Notes under the pieces: generated by a model | Database searches by the model: none | Told to the model about the DNA's origin: nothing | Seen by the model: only the letters and a program-made list of their open reading frames with translations | Source of the DNA: Paenibacillus allorhizosphaerae | Lineage (GTDB): Bacteria > Bacillota > Bacilli > Paenibacillales > NBRC-103111 | Assembly (NCBI RefSeq): GCF_910594985.1 | Contig: NZ_CAJVCE010000018.1 | Span: forward strand, 62,001 to 126,000 | DNA length: 64,000 bases | Reading direction: 5' to 3' | Shown: piece by piece, positions 8,710-17,745 of the stretch | Position numbering within the stretch: position 1 is the stretch's first letter | Layout of the letters: each line of letters opens with the position of its first letter | Program-made: the position numbers and the translations under genes

Positions 8710-8954
8710 GCTCCGGGGATTTCAAGACATTGTCCGATTGAGCTCATAAAAAAAAGTACTGGATCGTTAAGATCGCAGTAATGGTCGTACCTCCGCTTTT
8801 TAGTCTGAAAATTATCAAGACCTTGGTTGAGTAAAGTTTATTTTCCGGACTGAGAAAAAAACATTTATCGAGGATCGATCGTTACGCTACCCCGAAATTT
8901 TCACATAGCGAATGGTTTGCTTCATAAAAGCGATTTATTGTGACATAAACCATA

Positions 8955-9018
8955 TGTCGGGTGACAAGAACTTGATCCCATTCCCGATTTTGACAAGTAC
9001 ATGATCTCATTCCCGACA
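8955..9018. repeat. Composite IS-end-like repeat, copy A
   Basis: A 64-base block is bounded by TGTCGGG and its complement CCCGACA. Inside are two tandem versions of a 25-base unit beginning GACAAG and ending CATTCCCGA, separated by TTTT. A 35-base single-unit version with the same ends lies at 47015-47049. Repeated units next to a TG...CA boundary are known from ends of some insertion sequences (for example IS21-type elements), but no matching transposase is present, so the element type is a guess. Confidence 0.55.
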
Positions 9019-9148
9019 ATTGAAGGAAAAGAGGAAAACCCACGAAATCGTATAAAACCGACAATCAGAATGCTGCTTAAAGTCCCCGCCTCGGTCATTA
9101 ACACACCGAGTGGTTGAGTCAAAATCGGATTTTACTCCAACAACGAGC

Positions 9149-9196
9149 AATCGCCCTTCAGCTTGCCTTCTTGGCAAAGTGGAGGGCGATTTTATT
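9149..9196 (+). terminator. Hairpin with T-rich tail
   Basis: AATCGCCCT pairs with AGGGCGATT and an inner TTGCC pairs with GGCAA; TTTATTT follows. It lies 440 bases past SBP 1 and could end either its transcript or that of a lost gene. Confidence 0.6.
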
Positions 9197-9310
9197 TATG
9201 CTCTGTACAGTTGCGGTCATCAGAGAAGCAGCTGGATCGGGTTTACCTAACTTATTCACCCAATAATAATAGGTGCTGCGTAACATAAAGTGAATGCAGT
9301 GAACTGGGAG
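9170..9310 (-). pseudogene. Possible IS3-type orfB fragment
   Basis: The minus strand reads LRSTYYYWVNKLGKPDP and then runs to a stop at the hairpin. The STYYYW...KPDP pattern resembles the N-terminal segment of IS3-family orfB transposases. No DDE motif or terminal repeat is present, and the match is short, so the call is weak. Confidence 0.3.
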
Positions 9311-9486
9311 CCCTCCCCTGCACGGAACGTTAATACTTTATTTTCTCAAGATAGAGAACAGCTTCACACGATTGGAGTTGTGAAAATAAATGCATAATTT
9401 ATTAAATTCCTGTATCGTTTTATCCGGAATAATGCCTTTATACTATAAGAGGTTGTTAAATAAATGCATATTCACCAGGATGGGAG

Positions 9487-10764
9487 ATGGAACAGGTGGA
9501 AAGTAATCTTACCAATTTCGATGTAATTGTTGCAGGGGGCGGACCAAGCGGGATCGCAGCGGCGGTCGCTTCCGCCCGCGAAGGGGCCAGGACGCTTCTG
9601 ATTGAACGTTACGGTTTTCTAGGAGGAGCGGGAACGGCTATGATGGTCAACCCGTGGATGTCGTATCGAGCAGGAAACGGAGGGGAACAAATTATTTTCG
9701 GCGTACTGCAGGAGCTGATCGACGGTATGAGCGAGCTCGGCATGTACGGACATCCGAAAGCGAGAAATGCATTCGATCCGGAGGCGCTTAAAGTCGTCGC
9801 CGAGAAGCTGAGTATCGAAGCGGGCGTTACCTTGCTGTACCATACGTTTCTAGCGGGCGTGAAGATGGACGAGGACGGGAAGACGATCCGATCGATTCAA
9901 TTGGCCAACAAGCAGGGGCTCGTCGAAATGAAGGCGCAGATGTACGTCGACACTACTGGCGATGCGGACTTGGCGGCGCTAGCCGGTGCGGTCGTGGATA
10001 AGGGCCGGGAGGTGGACAGCAATTGCCAGCCGATGACGCTCAACTTCCGAATGGCCAATGTCGATGTTCAGCACATGCCGGACAAAAATGAAATTACGCG
10101 TCTATTCCTGGAAGCGAAAGAGAAAGGTGAAGTGGACTGCCCGCGCGAAGACGTGTTATGGTTTTATGCGAATCAGCCCGACGTCATCCATTTCAATACG
10201 ACCCGGGTCATCTTGAAGGACGCTACCGATCCGTGGCAGCTAACCGAAGCCGAAATCGAGGGAAGACGCCAAGTGCAGCAATTGGTAGCCTTTTTGAAAC
10301 GAGATGTCGCGGGCTTCGAAAACGCTTACCTGCAAACGACCGCCCCGCAGATCGGCGTACGCGAATCCCGCCGGGTCATTGGAGAGCACGTGTTGACTGC
10401 CGAAGAGCTGCTATCGGCGTGCAAGTTCGACGATGTCATCGCTCGGGGCGCATACCCTGTCGACATCCACAATCCGACGGGCAGCGGAACCGTCATCCAA
10501 AGCTTGAAGCCCGGAGAATGGTACGATATTCCGCTTCGTTCATTAATCCCGTTGAAAATCGACAATCTGCTTGTCGGCGGCCGTCCGATATCGGCTACGC
10601 ATGAAGCGCATTCGGCTATTCGGGTACAGCCGATTGCGATAGCGATCGGCCAGGCGGCGGGCACTGCAGCGGCGCTGTGCGTGCAGGACAAAGTCAATCC
10701 TCGTCAACTCCATGTAGGCAACGTACAGCAATCGTTAATAAAACAAGGAGCGCGTCTACGCTAA
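9487..10764 (+). CDS. FAD-dependent oxidoreductase (FAD_oxidored family)
   Basis: 425 residues. A Rossmann dinucleotide-binding motif lies at the N terminus (VAGGGPSGIAAAVASAREG, residues about 14-32, then LLIERYGFLGG), and the C-terminal FAD-contact block is GGRPISATHEAHSAIRVQP followed by AIGQAAGTAAALC. There is no signal peptide, so it is cytoplasmic. The ATG follows AGGATGGGAG. It heads a tightly spaced six-gene run (9487-17490) with an SBP, an exported beta-helix protein, a TIM-barrel isomerase and a Gfo/Idh dehydrogenase, which suggests oxidation of a sugar or polyol. A second protein of the same family is encoded at 25513-27072. The substrate cannot be read from sequence. Confidence 0.85.
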   Translation: MEQVESNLTNFDVIVAGGGPSGIAAAVASAREGARTLLIERYGFLGGAGTAMMVNPWMSYRAGNGGEQIIFGVLQELIDGMSELGMYGHPKARNAFDPEALKVVAEKLSIEAGVTLLYHTFLAGVKMDEDGKTIRSIQLANKQGLVEMKAQMYVDTTGDADLAALAGAVVDKGREVDSNCQPMTLNFRMANVDVQHMPDKNEITRLFLEAKEKGEVDCPREDVLWFYANQPDVIHFNTTRVILKDATDPWQLTEAEIEGRRQVQQLVAFLKRDVAGFENAYLQTTAPQIGVRESRRVIGEHVLTAEELLSACKFDDVIARGAYPVDIHNPTGSGTVIQSLKPGEWYDIPLRSLIPLKIDNLLVGGRPISATHEAHSAIRVQPIAIAIGQAAGTAAALCVQDKVNPRQLHVGNVQQSLIKQGARLR

Positions 10765-10810
10765 ATCTTCAGCTTCCAAATATAAGAAAAGAGAGGATGG
10801 ATCAAACATA

Positions 10811-12112
10811 ATGCAAAGGGGTCGCAAGTTATTCGGTTTGATCGTTACGGTTAGCATTGCAGCTATCATGACTTCGGCATGCAGCAATTCCGGCAAGTCC
10901 GTAGAGAAAAACAAAGCTGCCGACTCCGGGGCGCCGCTTGCTCCGGTTACGCTTACATTTTTTACCCATGGTAATTCGATCGTTTTGGCGGAAACGATCG
11001 AGTCGCTCGTCCAGAAGAAATTCCCGCACGTTACGCTGAAAACGATAAAGGACGGCAAAGGCACAACGATATTCGACATCTTGAACGGGGGACAAACCCC
11101 CGATCTGATCTCCTATTCGCTCGGAAGTCTGCAGGATCTGAGAACGCTGCGTCTGCTCGGCGATTTGACGCCGCTGATTCAGAAGCACCGTTTTGACCTG
11201 GGGCGTCTGGCTCCCGGCGTCGTGGATACCGTAAAATCGTATTCCGACAAAGGGGAATTTCTGCTGATGCCGTTTGAGCTGAACAACAACGCGATCTACT
11301 ACAACAAAAACATTTTCGATAATTTCGGTGTTCCGTATCCGAAGGACGGCATGACTTGGGAAGACATGTTCAATATCGCCAAGAAGGTTACCAGAACTGA
11401 CAACGGCGTTCAATATAAGGGCTTCCAATATAATGCGCTTAACGTCGTGTACAAGGACCAATTGGCGCAAGGTTTCGTCGATCCGAAGACGAACAAGGCC
11501 TCGATCAACACCGACGCCTGGAAACAATGGCTGGACGTCATGACCTCGTTCTACAAAATTGACGGCAACGCCCAGGCCGGCGACGAGAAAGTCAATTTCC
11601 TGAAAAACCAGACGGTAGCCATGCGTACCGGACCGAATTATATTACCGAATTGCCCGCGGCGATGGAGGCCGGTCTGAATGTCGATTTCGTATCGCTGCC
11701 CCGGTTTAACGGGATGAGCGGTTCGAGCTCCCAGATGAACGCGCCGTTCTATGTGATTCCGCCGTCCACGCCGCATAAGGATACCGCATTTCAAGTCATC
11801 GCTTTCCTGATGTCCGACGAGGTACAGACGATTATGGCGCGTCAGGGCCGCATTCCGATCATCAATTCGGAGAACGTCAAGAAAGAGTATGCGAAAGATT
11901 TGAAAGGACTGGATGGCAAAAACTTGGCCGCTTTTTTCCAGGACGCGATAGCAAAGCCGGTACCTACTACGGCGTACGACGGGCAGGCGAAGTCGATTTT
12001 TACCAATGCTGCACTCGTGCCGGTGTATCAGGGCAAGAAAGATATCAATACGGCGCTTCGCGAAGCGGAGGAGCAGATTAATAAATATATCGAATCGGAA
12101 ATGAAGAAGTAG
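10811..12112 (+). CDS. Sugar-type extracellular solute-binding lipoprotein (SBP 2)
   Basis: 433 residues with a lipoprotein signal ending TSAC (lipidated Cys24). Family-1 SBP with the shared marker YYNKNIFDNFGVPYPKDGMT. GAGAGGAT lies 10-12 bases before the ATG. It starts 46 bases after the FAD oxidoreductase gene and 54 bases before the beta-helix gene, so it is in the same transcript. No membrane permease gene is in this operon, which is odd for an ABC-type binding protein. Likely captures breakdown products of whatever the beta-helix protein acts on. Confidence 0.9.
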   Translation: MQRGRKLFGLIVTVSIAAIMTSACSNSGKSVEKNKAADSGAPLAPVTLTFFTHGNSIVLAETIESLVQKKFPHVTLKTIKDGKGTTIFDILNGGQTPDLISYSLGSLQDLRTLRLLGDLTPLIQKHRFDLGRLAPGVVDTVKSYSDKGEFLLMPFELNNNAIYYNKNIFDNFGVPYPKDGMTWEDMFNIAKKVTRTDNGVQYKGFQYNALNVVYKDQLAQGFVDPKTNKASINTDAWKQWLDVMTSFYKIDGNAQAGDEKVNFLKNQTVAMRTGPNYITELPAAMEAGLNVDFVSLPRFNGMSGSSSQMNAPFYVIPPSTPHKDTAFQVIAFLMSDEVQTIMARQGRIPIINSENVKKEYAKDLKGLDGKNLAAFFQDAIAKPVPTTAYDGQAKSIFTNAALVPVYQGKKDINTALREAEEQINKYIESEMKK

Positions 12113-12166
12113 GCTTGAGAAGCGGATTATCGTTGTACGATCCACATAAATTTCGAGGAGGAACGT

Positions 12167-14695
12167 GTGCGGATGAGCGAGCAACCGATGAACGATGAGC
12201 AGCGGAAAGATAGTAAGGAGAGCCGGAACATTTTATCGCGCCGAACGTTCTTGTCCTATGCATTAGGCGGGTCGGGTGCGGTACTTGCGGCCGGAATGGC
12301 CGGAGCCGTCCCATTCGTTCCGAGCAACGCTACGGTCACAGCAGCTACCTACGGGAATTCAGGCGACTCGAACTGCTCGGCGAGCGGAATGCATTTCGAA
12401 TCGGTCGGAATCATGAAAACGGCTTCGCTGCAAGCCGGTATCAGCGTGCGGACCGCGTCCTATTACGCGATCGCTAACGCGGTGACGGATTCGCCCCGGG
12501 GAGGGGCGATGTATCGGATCGTCACCCGTACCGACTACGATGCACTGCGGGGGAATACGCTCGGTCCGGAAAGCGCGCTCAACGGGAACGGCTATATCGA
12601 TCAGCTGCTGGCGAACGGCAATGTGGCCGTATTGAGCGGCGGCGGTGCAGTCGATCTGGCGTCGGTCGGATTGCGGGTGCAGTACGATGCATACGCAGCC
12701 GATAATACAGCCGCCATGCAAGCCGCCCTCGCGTACCCTCTACCGGTGCTGACCGCTTACGGAATATACGTTTTCAGCGGCGAAAGCGTCGCCGATCTCG
12801 GGCAGGAGGGAGAGCTGGACATATCGGGAGATTGCCGGTTCCGGCTTGCTGCCGGATCGATTGTCAATACCGATGTGGATTACGGCAATCATAAGGCGAT
12901 TCTCCGCGTGCAGGGAGGCAAGCGGTTCACCATTCGCGGCGTCGCCTTTGACGGCAACCGGGACGGCCAAACTTATCCGGCGACAAAAAATAACTTCGGC
13001 AGAGGTACGGTTCCGAGAAGAACCAACGGCATACTCGAAGTATGTCCGTCCGGAAGCGCCTACCGGACCCGGACGGTTATCGTTGAACAATGCTCTTTTG
13101 AGAACGCTTACCTTAGCGGCGCTATGTTCATCCAGTGCGGTAATGTGACCATACGGAATAATTATTCCGCCAACAATACGATCAACGGTTTCGGCGGCGC
13201 CGGGTTCGCCTCGCTTCTGTTCGAGGGGAATACGAGCTTGCGGGACGGATGGAGCGATATGTATACGTCCGACCGGTATGAAGGGGATAGGGCGCAGCTG
13301 CAAATCCGCGAATGGCCGCGGGACTACACGGCTGCATCGGAACGGATACCGGTTATCTCCATAGCCGAGTCCGAACGGAACAAGCAAATCGTCGTTCGTG
13401 GCAATACGAGCGACCAAGCCGGTGTGATCGGCCTCTTCGTCCGCTCCTGCGAGCAATGCCTCATTACGGATAACGTTATTCGCAACGTAGGTTACAAACG
13501 CCGAAGCGGCAGCTATTCCCCGACCGCCATATGGGGCGATTTCGGGAAGTTTGCGATAATCGGCAACGATATTATGACGCAAGCCGTGCAGCCTGGAGAC
13601 ATGCTTCCTGACGGAATACGCGTCGTCGGCTTTTCGGGCAACGGCATCGACCGGACTGGGGGACCTTGGATCTCGATGCAAGGACGATATTATTCGATCG
13701 TTGCCGATAACCAGATTACATGCGGCCAGACGTTCGGGATCGGCGCCTTCGATGACAACGCCAGCAAACGGCTGCTGAACAACAAGGGCATTATTATAAC
13801 GAGCCAGTGCATAGTGCGCGGCAATGTTATAGAAGGCTGCGCCAATATTCCGATCGAAGCGATCAATGACGATAATTTCAACAGCGAATCTTTGCGGGAT
13901 ATCGGAATATGTGACAATGAAATATTCAATACCACGGGAAGCAGCATCATAAATCTGAGGAGCTACGGCTCTCCTGCCGGAAATCCCCGCAACTTCGATA
14001 TTAGCGGAAACAAGTTGTACGATGTGCGTTCGGCAACCGCCGGCTCGGACGCCAGGCAGATGGTCAATTTTTCCCCGGCCTGGGGTGCGTTGGACGTTCA
14101 AGACGTCAAGATTGCGGATAACCGCTTCTATTGCCTGAACACGGGGGATGCCTCCAAAAATTACGCGGGAATCCGGTTTCGCGGAAGCTCGGGAAGCCGG
14201 GGCATCGTCATTCGCGACAATCAATTTTTCGATACGCTGAATGCGGTTCGCACCGAGTCTTTTGCTGAGCTCGGCATAAGGGGCAATATCGTGCGGAACG
14301 GGTTGCGGCTTCTGTACGCGGATATCGCGGCCGGAGGCGATGCCGGGAAACTGATGATCGACGGCAACAGCTGCTCGGGAATTACATTGCAGTGCGTCAA
14401 TATTAACGCGGGCGGGAGCGGTAAAATATTGTCCGAGCTTACGGCGATCGGCAATTCATGGAGCGGGTCCGGCAGCGCCTATTCCGGAGTGACACCGGGC
14501 GTATCGCCGATCGCGTACTGTTTGGACAGGAACATCAATACGATGGCGACAAAAGTCGTTCCGAGTCGGTCTTTCTCCGGCACTCCCGTGTTTAACGCCC
14601 AGTATTTGGGGGAGATCATAAGGAGCGCCGACGGCTCGGCCCAATACATCGCCGTTCAGGTCGGAACGGGCGTCGGCGACTGGAAGATGCTGTAA
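12167..14695 (+). CDS. Tat-exported right-handed parallel beta-helix protein
   Basis: 842 residues from GTG 12167 (GAGGAGG 5 bases upstream; ATG 12173 is an alternative). A twin-arginine signal SRRTFLSYALGGSG (Arg25-Arg26), a hydrophobic stretch and an Ala-rich cleavage region follow an unusually long polar lead. Residues about 85-200 resemble the start of tailspike/pectate-lyase-3-like proteins (GGAMYRIVTR, DNTAAMQAAL). From about 200 onward many short turns of the kind IRGVAFDGN, VTIRNNYS and CIVRGNVIEG show a long parallel beta-helix, as in polysaccharide lyases, rhamnogalacturonases or epimerases. Tat export suggests folding, perhaps with a cofactor, before secretion. Operon partners point to a glycan-active enzyme; the active site is not identifiable by eye. 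Confidence 0.8.
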   Translation: MRMSEQPMNDEQRKDSKESRNILSRRTFLSYALGGSGAVLAAGMAGAVPFVPSNATVTAATYGNSGDSNCSASGMHFESVGIMKTASLQAGISVRTASYYAIANAVTDSPRGGAMYRIVTRTDYDALRGNTLGPESALNGNGYIDQLLANGNVAVLSGGGAVDLASVGLRVQYDAYAADNTAAMQAALAYPLPVLTAYGIYVFSGESVADLGQEGELDISGDCRFRLAAGSIVNTDVDYGNHKAILRVQGGKRFTIRGVAFDGNRDGQTYPATKNNFGRGTVPRRTNGILEVCPSGSAYRTRTVIVEQCSFENAYLSGAMFIQCGNVTIRNNYSANNTINGFGGAGFASLLFEGNTSLRDGWSDMYTSDRYEGDRAQLQIREWPRDYTAASERIPVISIAESERNKQIVVRGNTSDQAGVIGLFVRSCEQCLITDNVIRNVGYKRRSGSYSPTAIWGDFGKFAIIGNDIMTQAVQPGDMLPDGIRVVGFSGNGIDRTGGPWISMQGRYYSIVADNQITCGQTFGIGAFDDNASKRLLNNKGIIITSQCIVRGNVIEGCANIPIEAINDDNFNSESLRDIGICDNEIFNTTGSSIINLRSYGSPAGNPRNFDISGNKLYDVRSATAGSDARQMVNFSPAWGALDVQDVKIADNRFYCLNTGDASKNYAGIRFRGSSGSRGIVIRDNQFFDTLNAVRTESFAELGIRGNIVRNGLRLLYADIAAGGDAGKLMIDGNSCSGITLQCVNINAGGSGKILSELTAIGNSWSGSGSAYSGVTPGVSPIAYCLDRNINTMATKVVPSRSFSGTPVFNAQYLGEIIRSADGSAQYIAVQVGTGVGDWKML

Positions 14696-14736
14696 TCCGA
14701 TAGCGCTATTGAATAGGGGGACGAAACTGGTGTACC

Positions 14737-15585
14737 ATGGATGAAAGCTCAGCATATGAAACGGAGAATCCGGCGATGCTCATCCATCCGATTCGTTTGA
14801 TCAGCAACAGCTATTGGAAAGAAAAGCCCGCATTCGTGCAGCAGGTGGAGCGCGAGCGGTGCTGGATCATGATCGCCGTCGAAGCCGGCCGTTTCCGGTA
14901 CGAAATCGGCGAACTGTCTGGCGAAGCTGCGGCGGGGGATATCGTCCTATGTCCGCCGCATGAAGATTTTCACCGTGAAATGATTACACCTCTCTCTTTT
15001 TTCTATATCAAGTTTTATTATGCCGGAGAGGACGGCGGGGAAGCGCAGTTATCGGAGCAGCTGCGTCGCCTGTTTTCCTATAAATTCACTTCTTCCGAGC
15101 GGGACCGGCTGTACAACGATTTCCGGCATTTGCTCCGGGCCAGCCGAATGAGCCGGAACGATAATTTGAGATGGTCTTCCCACTTCGTCTACGATCTGTG
15201 GCTGTTATTCTGCATGGAAACGGAAGTGCTCGCCCAATTCGGGAACGTCGTGAGCGACCCGCTGATGAAAGAAGCGAAAGATATGATCGAGCGGCATGCA
15301 TTTCGCGATGTCCAAATGAAAGATATCGTGGAATATATAGGGATACACCCGGTGCAGTTTACGCGCCGGTTCCAGGCGGTGTACGCTATGCCGCCTTCCA
15401 AATATTTATACTCGATCCGGATGGAGAAGGCCAAATCGCTGCTCGTGCAGACGAATTATTCAATCGACCGGATCGCACGGCTGTGCGGTTACGAGAACGG
15501 TCTGTATTTCAGCCGCATGTTTACGAAATATTTCAAAATGAATCCTTCGAAGTACCGAAAAATGCATTCGTTTCCATCGCCGTAA
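14737..15585 (+). CDS. AraC-family transcriptional regulator
   Basis: 282 residues: an N-terminal cupin-like sensor (about 20-130; AAAGDIVLCPPHEDF) and a C-terminal double HTH (about 180-280; MKDIVEYIGIHPVQFTRRF and IARLCGYENGLYFSRMF with the closing PSKYR). AraC proteins of this layout sense sugars and activate nearby catabolic genes. It lies inside the operon at 9487-17490, 42 bases after the beta-helix gene, so it probably autoregulates. The ribosome site (AGGGGG) is rather far, about 15 bases, from the first ATG; an internal ATG at 14776 is possible. Confidence 0.9.
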   Translation: MDESSAYETENPAMLIHPIRLISNSYWKEKPAFVQQVERERCWIMIAVEAGRFRYEIGELSGEAAAGDIVLCPPHEDFHREMITPLSFFYIKFYYAGEDGGEAQLSEQLRRLFSYKFTSSERDRLYNDFRHLLRASRMSRNDNLRWSSHFVYDLWLLFCMETEVLAQFGNVVSDPLMKEAKDMIERHAFRDVQMKDIVEYIGIHPVQFTRRFQAVYAMPPSKYLYSIRMEKAKSLLVQTNYSIDRIARLCGYENGLYFSRMFTKYFKMNPSKYRKMHSFPSP

Positions 15586-15651
15586 ATTAATGCAGTTCAA
15601 GGTAAACCTTGGTCGTTCGTGATTCGAAATACGGGGGAGAGGAAGCCAAAG

Positions 15652-16410
15652 ATGAAGGATAAGCTGGCGGTTCAATTGTATACGCTGCGCAAAGAATGCG
15701 AGCAGGATTTTCCTGGCGTGCTTCGCGAGCTGAGCAGAAGGGGATGGGCCGGTGTGCAGTTTGCCGGCTACCATGGACACGAGCCCGGGGAGCTCGCCGA
15801 AGTGCTGAAGGAGACGGGACTCAGGGCCGCAGGGCTGCATGTCGGGTATGATCAGTTGGCGGCAGGTCTGGATGCCATAGTGCAAGATGCCGCCATTCTC
15901 GGGACAAGGGATATTATATGTCCTTTTGTCCAGCCTGTCCGGCGGACGGAGCAAGGGTACCGGGAGATCAAACAAACGCTGCACGATGCCGCCCATCGTG
16001 TGAAAGATCAAGGTTACAGAATCTCTTATCACCACCATGCGTTTGAATTCGATACGACGGTAGAAGGCGTTTCCGCGCTCGAATTTTTGCTGAAGCCATC
16101 GGCGGATAACTTGATATTAGCTGAAATCGATGTGTATTGGATCCGGAAAGCAGGATTCGATCCCCTTTCTTTTATCGCCGCCTATGCGGGCCGCATGCCG
16201 ATCATACACCTCAAAGATATGACGTCGGACGAAGAACAGACATTTGCCGAAATCGGTACGGGCGTGATTGATTTTGTTCCGATTTTACAATGGGGCGAAA
16301 GTAACGGCATTGATTGGTACGTAGTGGAACAGGACGTATGTCCGCGCGATGCGATGGATTGCCTGCATACCAGCTACACTCAATTGATACAGATGATCGA
16401 AAAAATGTAA
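15652..16410 (+). CDS. Sugar phosphate isomerase/epimerase (xylose-isomerase-like TIM barrel)
   Basis: 252 residues from ATG 15652, placed 9 bases after GGGGGAGAGG; a GTG at 15619 would precede that site. The fold family (AP_endonuc_2/IolE-IolI type) is shown by LAVQLYTLRKECEQDFPG at the start, HHHAFEF (about residue 126), the metal-ligand run ILAEIDVYWIRKAG, IHLKDM and the C-terminal Glu in AEIGTGVIDF. Such enzymes isomerise, epimerise or dehydrate sugars and inosoles using a divalent metal in the cytoplasm. It lies 16 bases before a Gfo/Idh dehydrogenase; the two families often work on the same keto-sugar intermediates. Confidence 0.88.
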   Translation: MKDKLAVQLYTLRKECEQDFPGVLRELSRRGWAGVQFAGYHGHEPGELAEVLKETGLRAAGLHVGYDQLAAGLDAIVQDAAILGTRDIICPFVQPVRRTEQGYREIKQTLHDAAHRVKDQGYRISYHHHAFEFDTTVEGVSALEFLLKPSADNLILAEIDVYWIRKAGFDPLSFIAAYAGRMPIIHLKDMTSDEEQTFAEIGTGVIDFVPILQWGESNGIDWYVVEQDVCPRDAMDCLHTSYTQLIQMIEKM

Positions 16411-16426
16411 GGGGAGGCATCTTGTC

Positions 16427-17490
16427 ATGAAAAGCAAGTTGAAGCTCGGCATTGTAGGAACGGGGAATATTTTTAAGTCGGCGCATCTGAAGCCGTTGTT
16501 GGAGCATCCGGAGGTGGAGATCGTCGCCGTTTGCGATACGAATGAACAAAAAGCTGCGAAAATCGCAGAGGAACACGGAATTCCGTACGTCTTCTCAGAC
16601 CACCGGAACTTGTTGCAAATGGAAGAAATCGACGCGATCGATATATGTACGCCGAACCTGTATCACTCGGAGATTTCCATTGCGTCACTAAAGGCAGGCA
16701 AGCACGTGTTTTGCGAAAAGCCGGACGCGGTCAGTCCCGAAGAGGCGCAAAAGATGGCGGATGCCGCCAGAGATAGCAGAAAACGATGATGACCATGAGA
16801 AATAACCGCTTTACGCAAGCTGCGCAATATTTGAAAAACTATATCTCGGAAGGGCATATGGGAGAAGTGTATACCGGCCGTTGCGGCTGGATTCGCCGAA
16901 GAGGAATTCCGGGGAAAGGCGGATGGTTTACGACGAAAGAGCTATCCGGAGGCGGTCCTCTGATCGATTTGGGCGTACACATGATTGACCTTTCCGTATG
17001 GCTAATGGGCAATCCAAAGCCTGTCGCCGTCTCTGGCGCCACCTACACCAAGTTCGCCAATAATGAAATCTCCGATTCCGTACACAGTGGGTTCGGTGAA
17101 AAGCAAGCAGGCGGCACGTTTGACGTTGAAGACTTGGCGATCGGTTTTATTCGCTTCGAGAACGGTGCAACCTTACAAATCGAGTTCAGTTGGGCCTCAA
17201 ATATCGGCGAAGAGATGAACTTCGTGGAGCTGAGAGGAACAAAAGCGGGATCCAGCATTAAGAAAGGCGATCTCCGGATATTTACCGAGATGGCGGGCCA
17301 GCTGACCGACATTTCACCTGTTATGGGCAAAAAACCGGTAGATGCGCATGGAGCTCACTTAAGACATTTTATCGATGTCGTTCAGCTGCGTGCAGAACCT
17401 ATCCTTACGCCGGAGCACGGGGTGGATATGATCAAAATCCTTAATGCGCTATATCAATCCGCCGAATTAGGAAGAGAAGTGAGGCTGTAG
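16427..17490 (+). pseudogene. Gfo/Idh/MocA dehydrogenase split by a single-base frameshift
   Basis: The first 120 codons (16427-16789) carry the NAD-binding motif LGIVGTGNIFKSAH and the catalytic-pocket Lys motif FCEKPDA (CEKP). The second ORF (16786-17490) continues with MRNNRFTQAAQYLKNYI and the substrate-domain residues GGGPLIDLGVHMIDL. Adding one A to the run at 16778-16783 (AGAAAAC) restores a continuous reading of about 355 residues, the usual family length. The two ORFs overlap as ATGA, so translational coupling could still make both halves. It could be a sequencing error, a recent mutation or a variable A-run. Last gene of the operon that starts at 9487. Confidence 0.82.
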
Positions 17491-17590
17491 CCATCCGCTG
17501 CTTCAAGATTTTTGTTTTTTGATCTTGTGATTAAGCTAAACATTCCTGTATAGCCTAAGAAATGGGTTTTTTAAAGAAGATGGAGTAATA

Positions 17591-17626
17591 AGGCAGCCGG
17601 TCAGAGATGATCTGCTGCCTATTTCT
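17591..17626. terminator. Possible bidirectional hairpin
   Basis: AGGCAGC and GCTGCCT (7 bp) flank a 16-base loop in the gap between convergent genes ending at 17490 (+) and 17746 (-), followed by ATTTCT. The stem is short, so the call is weak. Confidence 0.35.
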
Positions 17627-17745
17627 CAATTAACCGGCAGCTTTACCTGCGTTAAACCAGCTAATATCTTGTCTAGCTTTTTCAAAGAAGCTTGAAAGAT
17701 TATACTTATACTTGTATATGCCAAATAACTCTCCAAACGGGCATG

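Larger units (their letters stand above)
8710..9486. other. Gene-free stretch with IS scraps
   Basis: About 780 bases lack an intact gene. They hold a composite IS-end-like repeat (8955-9018), a hairpin terminator (9149-9196), a possible IS3-type fragment on the minus strand (about 9170-9310), and an AT-rich region before the FAD oxidoreductase gene in which TATACT (9440) could be a -10 box. The remainder shows no recognisable structure. Confidence 0.5.

Noticed and set aside
10829-12184. A 451-codon open frame on the minus strand opposite SBP 2
   Set aside because: It is the antisense shadow of a clear lipoprotein SBP gene; its translation is Arg/Leu-rich and has no recognisable domain.
12740-14224. 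A 494-codon open frame on the minus strand opposite the beta-helix gene
   Set aside because: Antisense shadow caused by GC-rich third positions. The plus-strand frame has a Tat signal, ribosome site and beta-helix repeats.
16786-16789. Programmed frameshifting in the Gfo/Idh gene
   Set aside because: There is no classic X-XXY-YYZ slippery site and no stimulatory hairpin after it, and Gfo/Idh enzymes do not need two products. Mutation or error is simpler.
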